From: Gracilimonas sp.
GTDB lineage: Bacteria > Bacteroidota > Rhodothermia > Balneolales > Balneolaceae
DNA length: 64,000 nt
Assembly: GCA_022450045.1 (NCBI GenBank)
Contig: JAKURD010000008.1
Span: 50,564 to 114,563, forward strand
Reading direction: 5' to 3'
The notes beneath the pieces are model-generated. The model saw only the letters and a list, made by a program, of their open reading frames with translations, had not been told where the DNA came from and ran no database searches. Made by a program: the position numbers and the translations under genes. Positions 46,308-56,137 of the stretch are shown one piece after another (position 1 is the first letter of the stretch; the number at the start of each line of letters is the position of its first letter).

Positions 46308-47291
46308 ATGAAATTACTTTTTCGCTATTTAACTGTATTCTTATTCGTTTCTATCATAATTACCGGATGCAGGAATGATTCTAATCCTGTTACCAAAACC
46401 AATGAACCCGAACCCGAGCCAAACACGGAATTTGAAGCAGTGGGAACAGACACAACCTTGGATTTTGCAACCTGGAATCTTGAGTGGTTTGGCGATACGG
46501 GAAGAGGACCAGATAATGAAGATCTTCAGTTTGAAAACATTCATTTTGTAATATCGGGGCTTGATATGGACATTTGGTCCGTACAGGAGGTCAACATCAG
46601 TTCACGCTTTAACAACCTTCTTACTGCTTTAAACGGTTATGAAGGAATGCTTGCAAACGATCCGGCAGTTCAAAGTGATTCTGCCTACTACGATGATTTC
46701 AATGACAATGAACAAAAGATTGGGCTTGTTTATAAATCCGATATTGTGACGATAGAAAATGCGCGCGTTATACTCACTGATTATGATTATGAATTTGCGG
46801 GTCGGCCTCCCGTTGAGGTTCAACTTACAGCCACTATTGGAGAGCAGTCGCAAGACCTTATCGTGGTATTACTTCACGCCAAATGCTGCACCGATAACGA
46901 GTCATATGAACGTAAAAAAACCGGATCTGAAGCCCTTAAATCTTATCTCGATCAAACATGGCCCAATGCACATGTGATGGTTATTGGAGATTTTAATGAT
47001 GGTGTGGATACTTCCATCTCTTCAGGTAAAGAATCTCCATATCAGAACTTTATTGACGATTCAATGAACTACATCTTTCCAACAAAAGAATTATCGGATT
47101 CCGGTGAATCGTCCACTGTTTTTTACCCGGATGTTATTGACCATCATTTAACATCTGATGAATTGTATGAATTATACGTAGAGAACTCCGCTATCTCTTT
47201 TCCCGCTGACGATTATGTAACAGATTATGGAGAATCTACCAGCGATCATTACCCAGTTTTATCCCGATATACCCTTAATTCTATACATTGA
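46308..47291 (+). CDS. Lipoprotein of the endonuclease/exonuclease/phosphatase fold
   Basis: A 327-aa exported protein. The lipobox is in SIIITGC (about C21), followed by a Pro/Glu-rich linker. The EEP (DNase I-like) fold is recognisable from DFATWNLEWFGDTG, WSVQEVN (metal-binding Glu), VVLLHAKCC, MVIGDFNDGVD, and TSDHYPV at the end, giving the catalytic Asn, Glu, Asp and His. Substrates in the family include nucleic acids, phosphoinositides and sphingomyelin. Being surface- or periplasm-anchored, it may be an extracellular nuclease for phosphate scavenging. It stands alone between meaB and the convergent cdaA gene. Confidence 0.85.
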   Translation: MKLLFRYLTVFLFVSIIITGCRNDSNPVTKTNEPEPEPNTEFEAVGTDTTLDFATWNLEWFGDTGRGPDNEDLQFENIHFVISGLDMDIWSVQEVNISSRFNNLLTALNGYEGMLANDPAVQSDSAYYDDFNDNEQKIGLVYKSDIVTIENARVILTDYDYEFAGRPPVEVQLTATIGEQSQDLIVVLLHAKCCTDNESYERKKTGSEALKSYLDQTWPNAHVMVIGDFNDGVDTSISSGKESPYQNFIDDSMNYIFPTKELSDSGESSTVFYPDVIDHHLTSDELYELYVENSAISFPADDYVTDYGESTSDHYPVLSRYTLNSIH

Positions 47292-47407
47292 GAGTACTTG
47301 ATCTGATAGATTGCCCACCTGATCAATGCTACGGAATCAGATTGCTGAAGCAGGATGCAAAAAAGAGTTGCCTGTCTAATCCTGCAATCGGGCGGTGTGA
47401 ACTTAGG

Positions 47408-48220
47408 TCAATTTAAATTCATATCAGCTTGACCACTGAATGCAACATCATCTTCAAACTTCTGATCACCGAACGACTCTTCCATTTCGGCACGTAGTTT
47501 CTGGATGGTCAAGCCACTGGTAAGGGCTCCGTTTCTGGCAATTGAGATGCGTCCTGTTTCTTCTGAAACAACGATCACAAATACATTATTGGACTCACTG
47601 ATACCTACCGCCGCACGGTGACGGGTGCCAAAGGAAGTGGATATATTTGGATTTTGTGAGATAGGCAGATAGCAGCTTGCAGCTACAATTCTGTTTCCGC
47701 GAATTACTACTGCTCCGTCATGAAGCGGGGTATCTTTCTGGAAAATCGTAATTAATAATTCACTTCTGATTTCTGCGTCAATATTCACCCCGGCATCCAC
47801 AAGATCCTGAAGCGAAGAAGTGCGGGCAAATACGATCAAAGCCCCGATTTTGTTCTTGGACATTTTCTTTACTGCTTCTATCACTTCATCAATGGTCTTA
47901 TCAGAATTTGAAGTGGAAAAAAATCGATCAAGGCTTGTGTTAGTTCCCAGTCGATATAAGAGCTTTCGGATCTCCGGCTGAAAAAGAATGATCAAAGCGA
48001 TGATCCCTACATCCAGTATCTGGCTTAAAATAGAGTTTATAGTTGTAAAGCCAAGCAAGCCGATCACAACATTGATGATCACAACAAACAAAATTCCCAG
48101 CGCCGCCTGAATGGCAAACGTACCTTTCACCCACCGGTACAGGTATACCAGAAAAAGTGCAATTATAAGGGTCTCGGCGAAATCTTTAATTCCGAATTCG
48201 AGAAAACCAATGGGAAACAA
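47408..48220 (-). CDS. cdaA: Membrane diadenylate cyclase (c-di-AMP synthase)
   Basis: Makes cyclic di-AMP from two ATP. A 270-aa protein with three N-terminal transmembrane helices (about 10-95; DFAETLIIALFLVYLYRWV, IQAALGILFVVIINVVIGLL, VGIIALIILFQPEIRK). The DAC domain follows, with DGAVVIRGNRIVAASCYLP (DGA motif) and FGTRHRAAVGISE (RHR motif). All catalytic residues are present. The gene follows folP by 11 bp; folP-cdaA is a common arrangement in Bacteroidota. No phosphodiesterase for c-di-AMP is in the window. Confidence 0.95.
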   Translation of the reverse strand: MFPIGFLEFGIKDFAETLIIALFLVYLYRWVKGTFAIQAALGILFVVIINVVIGLLGFTTINSILSQILDVGIIALIILFQPEIRKLLYRLGTNTSLDRFFSTSNSDKTIDEVIEAVKKMSKNKIGALIVFARTSSLQDLVDAGVNIDAEIRSELLITIFQKDTPLHDGAVVIRGNRIVAASCYLPISQNPNISTSFGTRHRAAVGISESNNVFVIVVSEETGRISIARNGALTSGLTIQKLRAEMEESFGDQKFEDDVAFSGQADMNLN

Positions 48221-48231
48221 AGCCGTCTGAG

Positions 48232-49068
48232 TTAAAATTGTTGAGATTGAACTGCGTTGAATATACGAATAGAATCGGAAGCTTCCTTCACATCATGCAC
48301 TCGTAATATTTTCGCTCCTTTTGTAAGCGCATGATAATGGAGTGCAACGGTCCCGGTAATTCGGTCTTCTGCAGGCCGGTTATTTAATATTTTACCTATC
48401 ATGGACTTTCGTGAAGCCCCGACCAATATAGGTAAACCAAATTTTTGGAATTTATCAAGATGGGCGATCAATTTTAGGTTATGCTGCAGCGTTTTTCCGA
48501 ATCCAATTCCGGGATCCAAAATGATCTTATCTACCCCGCCCTTTTTCAATTCAGCCAGCTTCTTTTTAAAAAAGCTCATTACATCCCTGATCACATCCTG
48601 ATATTCAGGATTCTTCTGCATGGTTTTTGGATCTCCCTGACTGTGCATCAAAATATAGATCGCATCAAATTCAGCGCAAAGATCAGCCAATCGGGGTTCT
48701 TTCTGCAAGCCGCTTACATCGTTGACAAATTTTACACCTGTCTCTAACGCTTTTTTAGCAACTACATATTTGGTAGTGTCAATTGAAAAGTCGGCTTTCT
48801 TAAAAACCGGGATCGCTTTCTCAAGCAGGGGAATCACCCGGTCTATCTCTTCTTGCTCAGAAACAGGATCAGCTCCGGGTCGTGTTGACTCTCCTCCCAC
48901 ATCAATGATCTCCGCCCCATTCTTGATCATGATATGAATCCGATCCATCGCCCTGTTTACATCCGTATAGCGACCTCCATCACTAAATGAATCAGGTGTA
49001 GCATTAATGATCCCCATTATTTTTGGGGATGAAAATGTACCAGGAGTGAAGTTTTTGTTAGGCAACAA
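48232..49068 (-). CDS. folP: Dihydropteroate synthase
   Basis: Condenses p-aminobenzoate with 6-hydroxymethyl-dihydropterin pyrophosphate in folate synthesis; target of sulfonamides. A 278-aa protein with signatures IMGIINATPDSFSDGGRYTD, DVGGESTRPGADPVSEQEE, SIDTTKYVVAKKAL, NDVSGL, ILDPGIGFGKTLQHN and GASRKSMIG. The active-site loops look intact. The ATG gives a short 16-residue leader before the family core. It is upstream of and co-transcribed with cdaA. Confidence 0.96.
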   Translation of the reverse strand: MLPNKNFTPGTFSSPKIMGIINATPDSFSDGGRYTDVNRAMDRIHIMIKNGAEIIDVGGESTRPGADPVSEQEEIDRVIPLLEKAIPVFKKADFSIDTTKYVVAKKALETGVKFVNDVSGLQKEPRLADLCAEFDAIYILMHSQGDPKTMQKNPEYQDVIRDVMSFFKKKLAELKKGGVDKIILDPGIGFGKTLQHNLKLIAHLDKFQKFGLPILVGASRKSMIGKILNNRPAEDRITGTVALHYHALTKGAKILRVHDVKEASDSIRIFNAVQSQQF

Positions 49069-49146
49069 AGAGGGGTCAGATGAAAATTAAACTACCCCAG
49101 GCTTCCCTTTTTTCGGGAGCTGAGTACTCAATTCAGAACATTTCTT

Positions 49147-49482
49147 TTACCAGGCTTCAACAAGCTCGTCGCGCTTATCTTCTTTTGCGGCCCATTCGTC
49201 TGCATTCGGAAGAGCGTCTTGGGTTTCGTTGATAATGCGGTCTTCCCACGATTCAGCCAAACGCTCGTTAAGGTCAATATAATCTTCCCATTTCTCGGGT
49301 ACTTCATCATCAGGATATATGGCCTCCACAGGACATTCAGATACACAGGCATCACAATCGATGCATTCCAGGGGATCGATAACCAAAAAATTTGGGCCTT
49401 CCCGAAACGCATCAACCGGACAGACGGCCGCGCAATTAGTATATTTACATTGAATGCAGGGTTCAGTTACAACGTAAGCCAT
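49147..49482 (-). CDS. fdxA: 7Fe (3Fe-4S/4Fe-4S) ferredoxin
   Basis: Small soluble electron carrier, 111 aa. The N-terminal cluster region PCIQCKYTNCAAVCPVDAF (C9, C17, C21) and the second CIDCDACVSECPVEAI are exactly the FdxA arrangement, in which one cluster is 3Fe-4S and the other 4Fe-4S. The C-terminal acidic tail (PEKWEDYIDLNERLAESW) is also typical. The redox partner is not visible. It lies 78 bp upstream of folP in the same orientation, so it may share transcription, although the gap is longer than within folP-cdaA. Confidence 0.95.
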   Translation of the reverse strand: MAYVVTEPCIQCKYTNCAAVCPVDAFREGPNFLVIDPLECIDCDACVSECPVEAIYPDDEVPEKWEDYIDLNERLAESWEDRIINETQDALPNADEWAAKEDKRDELVEAW

Positions 49483-49612
49483 GTTTGAAAATCAGTTATA
49501 AATAATGGTAATAAAGTGAATTTTAACAGGTTGGAATATCCCCTCACTTTGGGACAGATGCAATCTTAATAGCCGTATAGAAATGATTTTTTTTGATGCT
49601 GTTTTTTACTTT

Positions 49613-49855
49613 AACGTGAATTGGATATAAACACCATCTTTTGAGTACGTTGAATGGTCATTCCGCAGCGAATAGCCTGTGCGAAAACTCCATATTTATG
49701 AATGGACCCATTAATTTGTTAGGAAAAAACTTAGCCCTATTTTTTTAGCAGAATACTTTTCACACGGACTGGAATGCCCAAAATCCTATGGTTTGCAAGG
49801 TATCGAATACTCAATGAACGGCAGCCATTAGATTCCCGCCTTCACGGGAATGACC
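49613..49855 (-). repeat. MITE-like repeat, disrupted copy
   Basis: Read in reverse relative to 62682-62867: matching blocks are 49613-49683 (ACGTGA...ATAAA, ACGTTGA, GGTCATTCCGC) and 49771-49855 (AATGCCCAAAATCCTATGG, CCATTAGATTCCCG), with about 85 unrelated bases between. The repeat fills the middle of the 526-bp gap between fdxA and the phosphodiesterase gene. The rest of the gap (49483-49612 and 49856-50008) has no gene I can support. Confidence 0.7.
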
Positions 49856-50008
49856 TTTGGAGCGGTTAGTGGCTCGCGTCTATCATACCCCTAAACTTAC
49901 CGTCATTCCTGCGCAGGCAGAGATCTAAATGTTTCCATGAATTCAATAATTATCTTCAATAACACCATTAGATTCTCTCTGCCTTTGGGAACTTTGTAAT
50001 AACTTCTT

Positions 50009-51223
50009 TTAATTCAGCATTACAGATACACTGTCAATAGTGCCGTCGGTTGGAGCCGGGGTAATATTCAATAAATGAGCCATAAGTTCATACAAGTGTA
50101 TATTCTCGAAAGCTTTCATTTTATAACCGGACTTAAAGTCGGGGCCGTTTGCAATAAAAATTCCATGCATCTCTTTTTCCAGGTTATCGAAACCGTGGGT
50201 AGCTCCGGAAGGGTAGTCTTCTCTTTCATCAAAATATTCCTGGGAGTTGATGGTGTATCCTACATCTGCTACCAACAGCAAGTCCGGAACTCTTGGATTA
50301 TTCTTCAGGTGATACCGGTCCGGTATTTCATCTTTTCTATAAACCTTAAAATTCTCTTCATTCTGTTTAAGAGCACTGTACACTTCATCCAGCTTGCCGT
50401 CTTTTACATTTGCCATCAGCGCCGGACTGTATGCGATCACTTCCAGGTCATCGGGATCTATCATGTCATCCAGCACTACAATCCGGTCTCTGGAAAGATC
50501 GGCCATTCCGTGATCTGAAACGATCAGTGTATTGGTTTTCCCGGTTAATTGAGTTTCATCCATCCGCTCCATTAAATATCCTAATAGCCCATCCGCGCGT
50601 TCTATGGCCGAAATCACCTCTGGAGAGTCCACTCCATACCAATGTCCCTGACTATCTACGAAATGAAAATAAAGAGTCGCGAGATCTACTTGTTTTGGGT
50701 TGTCATAACTCAGCCATTTAACCACGGTATCAATCCGTGCTGAATCTCCTATAGACTGGTCATAGACTTTCCAGTGGGTTGGTCTCATGTCTTGAATCGG
50801 GGCCTCCGAACCAACCCAGAACATAGTTCCTGCTTTTTTGCCTTCCTTCTCTGCGGTATTCCAAATGGGTTCTCCTTCATACCAATCAGGATTTTCAACC
50901 GCTTCTCTATCTCTGATCGTGAAATGAGCATCCATTTCAGGGTCATACATGTTATTTCCGACAAAGCCATTATTCTCGGGATATAATCCTGTGGCAATGG
51001 CATAATGATTAGGGAAAGTCTTGGATGGAAAAATGGGGATCAGTCCTTCACTTATCACTCCGTTTTCAACGAGTTTATCAAAGTTCGGGGTATCGGTTTT
51101 GGAGAGGTAATCGTATCTGAACCCGTCGAAGGAGATCAATAAAAGTTTATCGGCATCAGGCCGATTCGTATTGCAGCCAATTGCTGTAAAAAGTATAAGT
51201 ATGTATAGTGATATTTTTTTCAT
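50009..51223 (-). CDS. NPP-type ectonucleotide pyrophosphatase/phosphodiesterase lipoprotein
   Basis: A 404-aa surface or periplasmic hydrolase of the alkaline-phosphatase superfamily. The lipobox is LFTAIGC (about C17). Two-zinc site: LLISFDGFRYDYL, the nucleophile Thr in FPSKTFPNHYAIATGLYPEN, NNMYDPEM, FHFVDSQGHWYG, and IVSDHGMADL, with His in ATHGFDNLEKEMHGIF. This is the set for cleaving nucleotide or phospholipid phosphodiesters. The exact substrate is open. It is separated from the upstream TonB receptor gene by a strong terminator, so it is probably its own transcription unit. Confidence 0.92.
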   Translation of the reverse strand: MKKISLYILILFTAIGCNTNRPDADKLLLISFDGFRYDYLSKTDTPNFDKLVENGVISEGLIPIFPSKTFPNHYAIATGLYPENNGFVGNNMYDPEMDAHFTIRDREAVENPDWYEGEPIWNTAEKEGKKAGTMFWVGSEAPIQDMRPTHWKVYDQSIGDSARIDTVVKWLSYDNPKQVDLATLYFHFVDSQGHWYGVDSPEVISAIERADGLLGYLMERMDETQLTGKTNTLIVSDHGMADLSRDRIVVLDDMIDPDDLEVIAYSPALMANVKDGKLDEVYSALKQNEENFKVYRKDEIPDRYHLKNNPRVPDLLLVADVGYTINSQEYFDEREDYPSGATHGFDNLEKEMHGIFIANGPDFKSGYKMKAFENIHLYELMAHLLNITPAPTDGTIDSVSVMLN

Positions 51224-51240
51224 AGTGGTCTTAAAATAAA

Positions 51241-51271
51241 AAAAGCAGCCTGCGTAAAACAGGCTGCTTTT
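51241..51271 (-). terminator. Terminator after TonB-receptor gene
   Basis: A 12-bp perfect stem AAAAGCAGCCTG / CAGGCTGCTTTT with a 7-nt loop. It lies 26 bp past the stop of the receptor gene and 18 bp before the start of the phosphodiesterase gene. Confidence 0.92.
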
Positions 51272-51296
51272 AAAGGTTTATAATTCCTTTAATGTA

Positions 51297-54023
51297 TTAG
51301 AATCCATATCTAAGTGAGGCATTCCAAGTTCTACCGAAGCCGAACCATACTGAGTTTCGTGTATCTATTCCATTCCATGTCTCTGAACCCTGACCGGCAT
51401 GAATATTAGAATTAGATTCTGCAATATAAATAGTATCGAATAGATTATTTACATTTACACGTAGTGATGCTTCATTTCCAAAAAGATCAAATCTAACAGT
51501 AGTCCCTAAATCAAGCAGTCCAAAAGATGGCAGTTTTAATGCTCCATCGTTATCTGGTTGCGTGAAATCTGAATCGGTAATTGAATAGTCTGCATATAAA
51601 TTATCTACGAAACGATAACCAGCATCTATGCTAATTTTTCCAATTCTGTAATCCGCTCCTATATTTGAAGTAAATTGTGCTGCATCTCCAACTTTAGCGC
51701 CCTTTGTATATAAAGTACCGGTTCCAATCTCATTTTGGTTATCATCAAATAAAGTGGATGAGAAATTTTTTGTATATCTCCAATCACCAACTGATAACAT
51801 ACCTGTCAATTTCAATCGTGCTATTGGTCTGTACTCTGTTTCAACTTCAATTCCTTGATGTAGTACATCAATGTCATCGAATTGAGCTGTTCCAAATGTT
51901 CCATCTCCGACATCAAACCCACGAGATTCAAAGCGGTTACCCCAGTTAGTAGAGTAAGCGTTTACGTTAACTTTTAAATCTCTGCCGATGTACCCATAAC
52001 CTATTTCAAAAGAAACGATTTGTTCGTTTTGTAAGTCAGGGTTTACATCGTTTGCAAAGTTAGGAAATACTGCATCGAATAATGGCTGACGAGAAATAAA
52101 ACCTGTATTAAAAAACACGTTCATTGTTTCATTCAAGTTATAATTTGCACCACCTTTAACATAACCACCACTTAAATTAACTTTGTCCGATAGCGGGTTG
52201 TTTGGTTGATCAAAAGTATCTTCTCTTTGGTAAGACTTATTAGAAAGCCCTCCTTGAAGAACAGCAGTAAATTTATCAGAGTCATCTGAGTATTCAACTA
52301 AACCATTAACACCTTGCCATCCAACATAACCGATATTGAAATAATCAATCTTCGGCCCTGCTAGTCCTGTATCTCTAAATGGAGATGCAGCTATTGTACT
52401 TTGAATAATTTGACCTGCAGAATTTTCATTTCCTGTGGAATAGTAAGCACCTAATCCCATAAGGTTGTTAAGTGCTCTGTAATGATATCCTGTGTAATCA
52501 CGAAGGTCAACTCCAATCGAAGCACGTAAGTTATCACTTTCGTATTCCAAGTTTGAAATTGCACCATACCAGTTGTGTGAGTTCATAGAGGCTCTACGAA
52601 TAAGAACTTCTCTATTAACATTATCATCACGGAATCCGTTAGAACCGATTAATAGTCCATCATAATTACCGTTACCAATATTACCTGTGTATCCATTTGT
52701 AGCGTTTCTTTGAGAAGCTACGACAGCGTCAAAGTCAATCGTCCCATCTGGATTTCTAAGTCCTCTACCGTCTTCTACATAATGTTCGTAAAGGTCTTTT
52801 CTGAATGGTAGAATATCTGTATCAGCGTTTCGGAAATATCCACCACGAGGGCCAGTTCCACCACCGCGGCCTGCTGAACCATATACAGAAGTGTTAAGTT
52901 CAAGGTTGTCAGAAATTTCCCAATCCCAATTAAATGTAGCTAATGGTTTATTGTAGAAGTTTCTTCTCATACTGAATTCTTCTCCGTTGTATGTTCCACC
53001 ATTAGTGTTCCATCTACGGTCAATACCGTCATCTCCAAAATATTGGTAATCCCTAATAGATACCCAAGCATCTCTTTGATTGTGCCACTGTCCAGCGCCT
53101 AAGATAGAAAGATTGAATTTGTGACTTGACCCAATTGGTTCATACCCAACTGCAGCAAAGTATGTCCAACCTTCACCAGAGGTGTTATATACATATCCGT
53201 TACCTGCCCATCTACTTAATAAGAATGAGCTAGCCCATCCTTTTTTGTTGAGGCCTGTAGAATAAGACAGAGCTGTTTTTACATATCCATCGTTACCTAC
53301 TGTCTGTGATACGTTACCACCTTGTGTTCGTTCTGCAGCTCGTGTAAAAATAGATACAGTACCACCCACTGAAGGAACTGCAAGTCTTGAAGCTCCGAGT
53401 CCTCTTTGAATTTGAATACCTGATGCTACGTCAGTTAAACCTTGCCAGTTAGACCAATAGACCCATCCGTTTTCCATATCATTAACTGGCTGTCCGTTAA
53501 TAAGAAATGATGTGTTACTTTGTGTAAATCCACGGAGCGAAATTCGAGAATCCCCGTAACCACCACCTTGCTTGGTTGCATAAACGCCTGGAGTTTTATT
53601 CATGACTTCAGGGAATTCCATGTTTCCGATTTTATTTGCGATATCAGCTGGTGTAATTGTTGTTACTGCAACGGGTGTTTCTCGTGTTCTAGCTATATCA
53701 ATAACTCCTGTTGATATTATTATTTCCCCAAGTACACTTGATTGAGGTTGCAATGATATTACCATTCCATCTTTAGCTAGAACGGTTTGCTGTTTATAAC
53801 CAACAAAAGAAACTACTAAGTAATCTCCATCTTCAACTTTTATAGTAAAATCACCATCAGGATTAGTACTAACTCCATTTTGGGTTCCTTCTATAACTAC
53901 CGTAGCAGCGGCAAGAGGTTCGCCAGTATTTCCATCTATTACCTTACCAGTAATAGCAGTCTGAGCAAATGCAGCCCCGGAAATACCAAAAATTAAAAAT
54001 ATAGTGGATAGATATTTAAGCAT
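51297..54023 (-). CDS. Orphan TonB-dependent receptor
   Basis: A 908-aa outer-membrane receptor starting MLKYLSTIFLIF, signal peptide ending AAFAQ. A CarboxypepD_reg-like domain (AITGKVIDGNTGEPLAAATV) precedes the plug (VAVTTITPADIANKIGN, QSNTSFLINGQPVNDMENGW, LGASRLAVPSVGGTVSIFT) and a barrel ending NASLRYGF. It lacks an adjacent SusD and the SusC-specific DGV..A pattern, so it belongs to the general TonB-receptor class. The ATG at 54023 is preferred to the longer frame to 54062. A terminator follows. The substrate is unknown. Confidence 0.9.
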   Translation of the reverse strand: MLKYLSTIFLIFGISGAAFAQTAITGKVIDGNTGEPLAAATVVIEGTQNGVSTNPDGDFTIKVEDGDYLVVSFVGYKQQTVLAKDGMVISLQPQSSVLGEIIISTGVIDIARTRETPVAVTTITPADIANKIGNMEFPEVMNKTPGVYATKQGGGYGDSRISLRGFTQSNTSFLINGQPVNDMENGWVYWSNWQGLTDVASGIQIQRGLGASRLAVPSVGGTVSIFTRAAERTQGGNVSQTVGNDGYVKTALSYSTGLNKKGWASSFLLSRWAGNGYVYNTSGEGWTYFAAVGYEPIGSSHKFNLSILGAGQWHNQRDAWVSIRDYQYFGDDGIDRRWNTNGGTYNGEEFSMRRNFYNKPLATFNWDWEISDNLELNTSVYGSAGRGGGTGPRGGYFRNADTDILPFRKDLYEHYVEDGRGLRNPDGTIDFDAVVASQRNATNGYTGNIGNGNYDGLLIGSNGFRDDNVNREVLIRRASMNSHNWYGAISNLEYESDNLRASIGVDLRDYTGYHYRALNNLMGLGAYYSTGNENSAGQIIQSTIAASPFRDTGLAGPKIDYFNIGYVGWQGVNGLVEYSDDSDKFTAVLQGGLSNKSYQREDTFDQPNNPLSDKVNLSGGYVKGGANYNLNETMNVFFNTGFISRQPLFDAVFPNFANDVNPDLQNEQIVSFEIGYGYIGRDLKVNVNAYSTNWGNRFESRGFDVGDGTFGTAQFDDIDVLHQGIEVETEYRPIARLKLTGMLSVGDWRYTKNFSSTLFDDNQNEIGTGTLYTKGAKVGDAAQFTSNIGADYRIGKISIDAGYRFVDNLYADYSITDSDFTQPDNDGALKLPSFGLLDLGTTVRFDLFGNEASLRVNVNNLFDTIYIAESNSNIHAGQGSETWNGIDTRNSVWFGFGRTWNASLRYGF

Positions 54024-54230
54024 GGTATTTATTTTTTGTTGTGAGGTTAATTTTGATAACACGTTTAAAAAATCATTCGTTAGACATCAAACTATGATTC
54101 GACTGAATATTTTATGCATCAGCCTGATCTAAGATTACTAACCTTTTTTCGGTTTTTTAAAGATAGCAATAAAGAATCCAAACCTCCCCGGGTATTCATC
54201 CTTTTAACACTATCTTAATATAGAGCTGTA

Positions 54231-54926
54231 TCAACCTGGCTGAGAGTCAATTACAGCTCTATAATAATGTACAATCGTCTCCTGGCTGATTTTCAAATAA
54301 AAGAGACAGACAATAATACTGAAAATCATCTGCAATTGGAAAACCCCGATCTTTTGATATTTTCGTGCTGAGGTTGTTACTGGTTTTGAAATAATAGAAA
54401 ATTGTGCATGATCTTTGAGTCTGCTAACGATTTCCTGATCTTCCATAACCATGAGTTTTTCATCAAATCCACCTGTTTTTTCAAACAATTCACGCTTCAC
54501 AAACAAGCTTTGATCTCCAAACCGAAACAGATCGATATCAAAGCGGGTGAACCATGAATAAAAATTCAGAATCTTATGGTCCTGATCAAACTTTAACCGG
54601 AAACAGCCGCACTGAGACCCTTCGTTCAATTCTCTTGAAATATCATTGACGAAGGTTTTTGGGGGACGGGTGTCAGAATGAAGGAAGTAGAATACATCGC
54701 CTTTCGCATGTTTGGCTCCAAAATTCATCTGGCCGGCTCTCCCCTTTTTCGGTGAGTTCAACACCTTGGCACCGGCACTTTCAGCCTCGGCTGTCGTTTG
54801 ATCCTTGCTGCCGCCATCCACCACAATAATCTCGGCTTTGTCAGAGGCCGTGTTCTCTTTAAGATAGGCTGTCAGCTTCCCAATATTCTTTTCTTCATTA
54901 TATGCGGGGATGATAATGCTGATCAT
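54231..54926 (-). CDS. Arsenosugar-cluster family 2 glycosyltransferase (TIGR04283-like)
   Basis: A 231-aa GT-A glycosyltransferase. SIIIPAYNEEKNIGKL and VVDGGSKDQTTAEA start the fold, KGRAGQMNFGAKHAKGD and FLHSDTRPP (DxD-like HSDT) form the active site, and a hydrophobic C-terminus (QLQMIFSIIVCLFYL) could touch the membrane. This pattern matches the TIGR04283 branch that travels with arsenosugar radical-SAM genes. The order here (GT - GT - radical SAM - AhpD-like) supports the cluster assignment. The first methionine of the longer frame is a TTG; the ATG at 54926 begins the family core. Confidence 0.88.
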   Translation of the reverse strand: MISIIIPAYNEEKNIGKLTAYLKENTASDKAEIIVVDGGSKDQTTAEAESAGAKVLNSPKKGRAGQMNFGAKHAKGDVFYFLHSDTRPPKTFVNDISRELNEGSQCGCFRLKFDQDHKILNFYSWFTRFDIDLFRFGDQSLFVKRELFEKTGGFDEKLMVMEDQEIVSRLKDHAQFSIISKPVTTSARKYQKIGVFQLQMIFSIIVCLFYLKISQETIVHYYRAVIDSQPG

Positions 54927-55235
54927 GAATACTTTTTTACTTAACAACTAATGTTGAAGTTTCTGAAGATAATTTTTCAGCAAATATATAATTGTGCTTT
55001 AGGCAATCCAACTAACGGATTACCCATCTGATGGATATGCGTAATCAAATCTCATAGTCCTAAAAACGGTCACACGAACTTGAAGCCGTCTGACTGATTG
55101 TTGGATTTTATCTTCCAGACTTGTCATGCACTCATGGTCAGGCTCCTAAGCCTAATTGATCGATCAGATGGGGTTTCCATCAGATTGAATTTGAGAATGT
55201 GTAATCTACCTCCCGGTCTGAACATGGACTTGACA

Positions 55236-55841
55236 CTACTCCGGCTCAAACTTATGCTTAACGAGTTCCCAATCTGCTTCTATATCTACGTCACGTAATT
55301 CTTGCAGCTTATAGTGTGTGGCTTTTTCCTCGTCGGCTTTTTTCAATGTTTGCTTTAATACAGCTCCCGTGCTCCAGCTTATATCCGTAAACAATTCCGG
55401 TATAAATTTGCTCATCCCCAACAGGTAATAGCCTCCGTCACCGGCCGGGCCAATTACTATATCATGATCTTTCAATCGGCTGAATGCTTCCCTGAGGATA
55501 TCAGTGGTTAGTTCAGCACAATCACTCCCAATAATTACAACCCTTTTCATGCCTTTTTCAAAAGATCTTCTGAATGCTTTGGACATCCTCTCCCCCAGCC
55601 CATCTCCTTCTTGAAGCTGCTTGCTGTAACTGCCCTCATTCCAAAGATCATCCTCCTCAATAAAACGGGAATAGCAGACTTCTTTTTTCACCTTGAGCGG
55701 CTGAACCTGATCAAAAGTATATCCCAATAATTTCCGGTAGATCTCCAAAGCTTTTTCATTACCTACCGATTTTGCTAATCTCGTTTTGACCTTACCGGCT
55801 TCTTCATTCTTTACAAAAATGATCAGTTTGTTTTGAAGCAT
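55236..55841 (-). CDS. Arsenosugar-cluster nucleotidyl/glycosyltransferase (TIGR04282-like)
   Basis: A 201-aa protein of the DUF2064 / CofC-like GT-A fold. KLIIFVKNEEAGKVKTRLA at the N-terminus, FRRSFEKGMKRVVIIGSDCAEL (metal-binding Asp), HDIVIGPAGDGGYYLLGMSK, and FTDISWSTGAVLKQTLKKAD are the family blocks. TIGR04282-type members pair with TIGR04283 glycosyltransferases. There is also an ATG at 55865, adding 8 residues; the inner ATG (55841) gives the normal start. A 309-bp non-coding stretch separates it from the previous GT gene. Confidence 0.88.
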   Translation of the reverse strand: MLQNKLIIFVKNEEAGKVKTRLAKSVGNEKALEIYRKLLGYTFDQVQPLKVKKEVCYSRFIEEDDLWNEGSYSKQLQEGDGLGERMSKAFRRSFEKGMKRVVIIGSDCAELTTDILREAFSRLKDHDIVIGPAGDGGYYLLGMSKFIPELFTDISWSTGAVLKQTLKKADEEKATHYKLQELRDVDIEADWELVKHKFEPE

Positions 55842-55926
55842 TTTTTGTTGATTTAAATACAACATTGGGAATTAAAAAAAGATTGTGAATAGTTCATGGT
55901 TTTCATGCTCAAACTTTGATCTCACC

Positions 55927-55951
55927 AACCTTTCCTTCACAAGGAAAGGTT
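55927..55951. repeat. Perfect hairpin upstream of TIGR04282-like gene
   Basis: AACCTTTCCTT / AAGGAAAGGTT around a CAC loop. There is no T-run on either side, so it is not a clear terminator. Confidence 0.65.
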
Positions 55952-55969
55952 TTCCGGGCCTAAATGACG

Positions 55970-56061
55970 TCCGTTCGAGATAAGAACTAAGTTAAAAGAG
56001 TAAAAATGAATGCTTGTGGTCATTCAACGTGTTCAACAGATGGTCTTTATATCAAACCCAT
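55970..56061 (+). repeat. MITE-like repeat, short copy
   Basis: Matches the two outer parts of the element at 62682-62867 (GTTCGAGATAAGAA at the left, CAACGTGTTCAACAGAT and GTCTTTATATC at the right) but lacks its ~92-bp middle. This is the simplest form of the family. It lies between the radical-SAM gene and the TIGR04282-like gene. Confidence 0.8.
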
Positions 56062-56110
56062 GTTAAGTAAAAACTTTGATGTTTATTAAAACTCCAATCT
56101 CTAACGGTGA

Positions 56111-56137
56111 GTTTTCTTCTTTGTTGAAGAAGAAAAC
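56111..56137. repeat. Hairpin downstream of arsS
   Basis: GTTTTCTTCTT / AAGAAGAAAAC with a 5-nt loop, 138 bp past the arsS stop. The 409-bp gap 55866-56274 otherwise contains only the two repeats already listed. Confidence 0.6.

Noticed and set aside
51297-54023. SusC of a third SusC/SusD system
   Set aside because: No SusD gene is adjacent and the plug lacks the SusC-type signature; called a general TonB-dependent receptor.
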